Positions 60,751-64,000 of a stretch of DNA of 64,000 bases are shown piece after piece. The position numbers and the translations under genes were made by a program. The DNA is from Hibiscus mutabilis (lineage: Eukaryota > Streptophyta > Magnoliopsida > Malvales > Malvaceae), in assembly GCA_019671005.1 (NCBI GenBank), contig CM033745.1, positions 45,875,241-45,939,240 of the forward strand, in the 5' to 3' direction. Position 1 is the first letter of the stretch. Each line of letters opens with the position of its first letter. The notes beneath the pieces are model-generated. The model was not told where the DNA came from and searched no databases. It worked only from the letters and a program-made list of their open reading frames with translations.

Positions 60751-61140
60751 TTGGTCATCCTTCTACCAAATTTACTTCAAATCTTCCTTCCTTCTACTTC
60801 TTCTTTTTGGCTCTAAATATTTACAATCTTAACATGCAATAAATTAAAAACACATACTATTAATAACAACTTACTAATAAATTTAAAAATTAAAAATCAA
60901 CCAACAATACTAAGTTAAAAAATTAAAAATCAAATTATTTTCTTTTTGGTCATCCTTCTACCAAATTTACTTCAAATCTTCCTTCCTTCTACTTCTTCTT
61001 TTTGGCTCTAAATATTTACAATTTTAACATGCAATGAATTAAAAACACATACTATTAATAACAACTTACTAATAAATTTAAAAATTAAAAATCAACCAAC
61101 AATATTAAGTTAAAAAATTAAAAATCAAATTATTTTCTTA
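60751..61140. repeat. 195-bp tandem duplication
   Basis: 60751-60945 and 60946-61140 are near-identical direct copies (starting TTGGTCATCC, with CTTCCTTCTACTTC inside). AT-rich and non-coding. Confidence 0.9.
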
Positions 61141-61187
61141 ATATAATATAATATAATATAATATAATATAATATAATATAATATATA
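61141..61187. repeat. (ATATA)n microsatellite
   Basis: About nine perfect repeats of a 5-bp ATATA/TATAA unit immediately after the second 195-bp copy. Confidence 0.95.
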
Positions 61188-62100
61188 CAATTTTGAAAAT
61201 AAAAAATAACTATTCGTACAAAAATTTAAAAACAAATTATATACATTTAAAAACTTCCCTTTAAATTATCTTCTTCTTCTTCTTTATTCAATTTTTACAA
61301 AACCTCTTCTACAATTTCTTTACCTTCAACCTTTATATAACAACTAAAAATTTAAACATCAACCACTCCACCCACCAACCATTCAATCAATAAATATCAA
61401 CCCACACACCAAATCCTGAAATCTGATTTTTTCAGCCATAAATATCTAATTTTTTTCCAGCCTTTTCCCTTGCATGCATGCTAAAAATTAAAGTTTGAAT
61501 CGGCCTTTACTTTTTCAGTCGTCAAACTACATGGTGCATGCATAACCGACATGCACACCTTCCATCTGCCTGCCACCCACTGTCAGACCAGCTCATGAAG
61601 ACATAATAGAAGAGGGTTGTCTTCATCTTTTTTCTTTATGAAGACGAGTTGTAGTCTAAGTGTCCTCAAGGTTTTTTTATTTTAAAATTTGGTACTGTAG
61701 ACACCGTTCAAAGTGTTATAGATTGCCAAATAATTTTCTTTGTACAATAAATTTCAAATTTTTTTGAGTATAATATTGTGCCAATTTCGTCATAATTTGT
61801 TGTTTATATAATTATTTTAAATACAATTTAATTAATAATTTAGTTTATTTGGAGATTTTTTATAATTATTAAAGGTAAAATGATTTTTATAATTTTTATG
61901 ACAAAATCTCTAATTTCAAAAAATTCATATTACCAGCATTTTCAAAATTAAAAGTTCCAACCAAATCCACTGTTTCAATCTATTTTTCACCAAATATTTA
62001 AAGTAAAGAACTTAACTGGTCAAACCTTTACTATCAGCTCAAACATATAAATTTAATTTAAAAAATTATTTATCAAATAAGTCTATTGTATTCTCCCCTG
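61188..62100. other. AT-rich intergenic spacer
   Basis: No gene, LTR or clear repeat found. It separates the transposon block from the TML promoter. Confidence 0.5.
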
Positions 62101-62476
62101 CTTTTAATGAAATTTAACAACCTCTTATTTTTATTAAAAATTGTAAAATATGATTAATTCGATTTGATAAAATTTCAAATTTATCGACCCAGCGTGACAA
62201 GCCCAAGGAGTAGAGATGCCGAATCTGATGAGCCCACACCACCAGCAGTCAAAATTCCCCCCGCCCTCTTCTTCTCTTTCCATTTCTCTGCAAACCAAAC
62301 CTAATCGTTGATTGAGATCCACCACCACCACCAACTCCTCCGAACTGAAACTCCTACGGCTGTCATTCTCATCACTTACGCCCAATTCCGCCGCAGATCC
62401 TCCTCAACGCCGTGATTCCATAACCCTGCTGGATCCGGATTCATAGATCTCGCCACTTCATCTATACAGAACCAAT
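62101..62476 (+). promoter_or_regulatory. Promoter and 5' UTR region of TML
   Basis: Sequence shifts from AT-rich to a C/T-rich leader (about 62255-62476) with CCACCACCACCA and CTTCTTCTCTTTCC runs, typical of plant 5' UTRs. No convincing TATA box is visible, which is common for housekeeping genes. The transcription start cannot be placed from sequence alone. Confidence 0.5.
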
Positions 62477-64000
62477 ATGTCGTGCTTGGCCCTCTCTCTC
62501 CAACCAGCCAACGGATCCGACATCCTTCTTCAAACCCGAGAATGGTTCCCTCCTGCCCGTGCCCTAATTGCCCTCCATGCCTTCCGCCAAACCCGCTTTG
62601 CCTTCTCCAGCAAGTCCCCTTCCTCCTCCGCCGCCGCTACCCCCGAATCTAGTGCTACCACTGAATCCATTGGCGACGACCCCCTCTCCGCCTCCGGTGG
62701 ACAACTAATCGTCGGCGTTGAAAGTAAGTATCGCGTTGTTTACCGTCTCGTAAACTCCATCTACGTACTCGGAATCACTACCGCTGATCACGACAATTCG
62801 ATCAACGTTTTTGAGTGCATCAACATCGTTAACCAAGCCGTTAGTGTCATCGTAACGGCCTGCCGTGGCGTCGATGTCACCCCTGAAAAGCTCGCCCGGA
62901 AATACGCCGAGGTTTACATGGCTCTCGACATCGTCCTACGTGGGGTCAGCAACATCCGTCTCGCTGCCATGCTTTCCTATATGCACGGCGATGGGATCGC
63001 CAAGATGGTTCATTCTGGACTCGACACTGAAGCCAAGATCCGTGGTGCTGACACATGGCCTGCCGTTGAGCTCCATTCTGCTGAACACCAATCCAACATT
63101 GAAGCCTTTTCGAATGTGAATTTCGAATTGCCTCCAGAAACTCTAGCGGCAGGCGATCAGAAAGCTTCAACACTTATACCTCAGACTACACTTGAGCAAG
63201 ACGAGAAATTGATCAAAGCAGAGGAATCAGAAGCAGAAAAAGATCCTTTTGCTGCGAGCGAGGCCATAAATAAGCAAGAAGATTTGGTTGGAGGGTTCAA
63301 GAAGACGAAGGATCCATCAGCTACTGATTTAACATTGGCGTTGGCAGGATTAGAGGTGACTACATTGCCTCCTGCTGAAGCAACCCAGTCTACGGATATT
63401 ACTGTTGAAGGGTTTGAGGGGAAGTATGGAGGAATTGAGTTTGGCAGTGAACAGACTACACTCGGTGAAGCGTTTGAAGGGTTTAGCGATGCTTGGGGTG
63501 GAGGCTTGGATGCTTCTGAGTTTTTGGAAAATAAAAAGGTTAAGAAACAGGAAGGGCTTAGTGGGCTTGAACTTTTGCAAACTGGGGATAGTGCTGCCCC
63601 TCCAACTGCTGCCGGTGCCGGTGCTGATGGAGGAAAGTCTCTTGAGAATCTTTTGGTGAAGACGACTGAGATGAAACATCCTGAAATGTATATTTCGGAG
63701 GAGATCAGTGCCGAGTTCAGGGAATCGTTGATGGCTAGGGTTGGATTAATGGGTGTGGTTTACTTGAGAACGATGCCTCCTAAAGTTTCTGGTGATAAAG
63801 ATACTGAGTTTTCTTTTCGTGTTGAAGGAACAAATTCGGTTAAGAGGTTTGTTATACAGAGTTCTCGGGTTAGTAGCTTAGGGAATGGAATGTTTCATGT
63901 TAGAACAGCCCCATCTGAGGAGCCTATGCCTATTTTGAAATATAGTCTGTTACCTAGGTTGACACCATTGCCTTTGAGAATTAGATTGATTAAGCGTCTT
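62477..64000 (+). CDS. TML: TML, TPLATE complex muniscin-like protein (5' part, 508 codons, continues beyond window)
   Basis: TML is a subunit of the plant TPLATE adaptor complex, which acts with AP-2 in clathrin-mediated endocytosis at the plasma membrane. The frame is open for 508 codons to the window edge with no visible intron. It starts MSCLALSLQPANGSDILLQT at 62477, the same start as known TML proteins. A longin-like N-terminal domain covers about residues 1-185 (VVYRLVNSIYVLG near 89-101, ACRGVDVTPEKL near 128-139, MHGDGIAKMVH near 169-179). A variable acidic linker with a DPF motif (256-258), a possible AP-2 appendage-binding site, follows. The mu-homology domain begins at about residue 402 and continues off the window. 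TML proteins are about 620-640 residues, so roughly 100 remain outside. It is the only intact host gene here. Confidence 0.93.
   Translation, partial: MSCLALSLQPANGSDILLQTREWFPPARALIALHAFRQTRFAFSSKSPSSSAAATPESSATTESIGDDPLSASGGQLIVGVESKYRVVYRLVNSIYVLGITTADHDNSINVFECINIVNQAVSVIVTACRGVDVTPEKLARKYAEVYMALDIVLRGVSNIRLAAMLSYMHGDGIAKMVHSGLDTEAKIRGADTWPAVELHSAEHQSNIEAFSNVNFELPPETLAAGDQKASTLIPQTTLEQDEKLIKAEESEAEKDPFAASEAINKQEDLVGGFKKTKDPSATDLTLALAGLEVTTLPPAEATQSTDITVEGFEGKYGGIEFGSEQTTLGEAFEGFSDAWGGGLDASEFLENKKVKKQEGLSGLELLQTGDSAAPPTAAGAGADGGKSLENLLVKTTEMKHPEMYISEEISAEFRESLMARVGLMGVVYLRTMPPKVSGDKDTEFSFRVEGTNSVKRFVIQSSRVSSLGNGMFHVRTAPSEEPMPILKYSLLPRLTPLPLRIRLIKRL

Noticed and set aside
62134..62385. 83-codon minus-strand ORF upstream of TML
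   Set aside because: Lies antisense in the TML leader, with composition explained by the CCACCA and CTTCTT runs.

Overview
The window is plant nuclear DNA, from a eudicot as far as I can judge. It is AT-rich, dominated by LTR retrotransposons with plant-specific traits, and ends in a plant gene. Only one intact host gene is visible: the 5' part of TML (62477-64000, running off the right edge), the muniscin-like subunit of the TPLATE endocytic complex. I cannot name the species.

Layout. 1-2480 holds decayed LTR sequence. 2648-3107 is the N-terminal remnant of a Mutator-like (MULE) transposase. 3111-53269 is a nest of retrotransposons. 53400-57093 is the C-terminal half of a MULE transposase in the same orientation, itself split by a solo gypsy LTR (53976-56843). 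A solo copia-like LTR follows (57237-58432), then a broken plant-mobile-domain gene on the minus strand (about 58700-60578). AT-rich spacer with a 195-bp tandem duplication and a microsatellite comes next, then TML.

The nest can be ordered from target-site duplications and interrupted homology. (1) Family B is a copia-type, gag-only, minus-strand element in an unusual LTR-gag-LTR-gag-LTR array (LTRs 3111-4024, 14069-15113 and 16823-17221 plus 34626-35537). (2) A solo LTR of the same family in opposite orientation (5018-13394) entered its gag, flanked by TTTTC. (3) A full-length but dead Ty1-copia element C (5446-12815) entered that solo LTR, flanked by GTCCC/GTCCT. (4) A 227-bp foldback MITE sits in the 3' LTR of C. 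(5) A 17.4-kb Ty3-gypsy element of the Tat/Ogre type (gypsy 1, 17222-34620) entered the rightmost family-B LTR, flanked by a perfect ACTAT duplication. (6) A second Tat/Ogre-type element (gypsy 2, 35866-53269) lies to the right. Part of the leader of a further copy (35538-35865) is joined to its left LTR, so this is also a tandem, shared-LTR arrangement.

The gypsy elements carry, in transcription order on the minus strand: LTR, PBS, an extra pre-gag ORF (DUF7745-like by recollection), gag, protease, reverse transcriptase, RNase H, a second (archaeal-type) RNase H, integrase, a 3' region with element-specific tandem repeats, and LTR. Stops, frameshifts and some catalytic-residue losses make both non-coding today. 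The most interesting signals are the element-specific tandem arrays in the 3' regions, a gene-like promoter/leader module on the antisense strand of every gypsy LTR, dense GTATCGGTACG inverted-repeat arrays in the family-B LTRs, the three-LTR gag-only array, and the possible MULE plus plant-mobile-domain composite.
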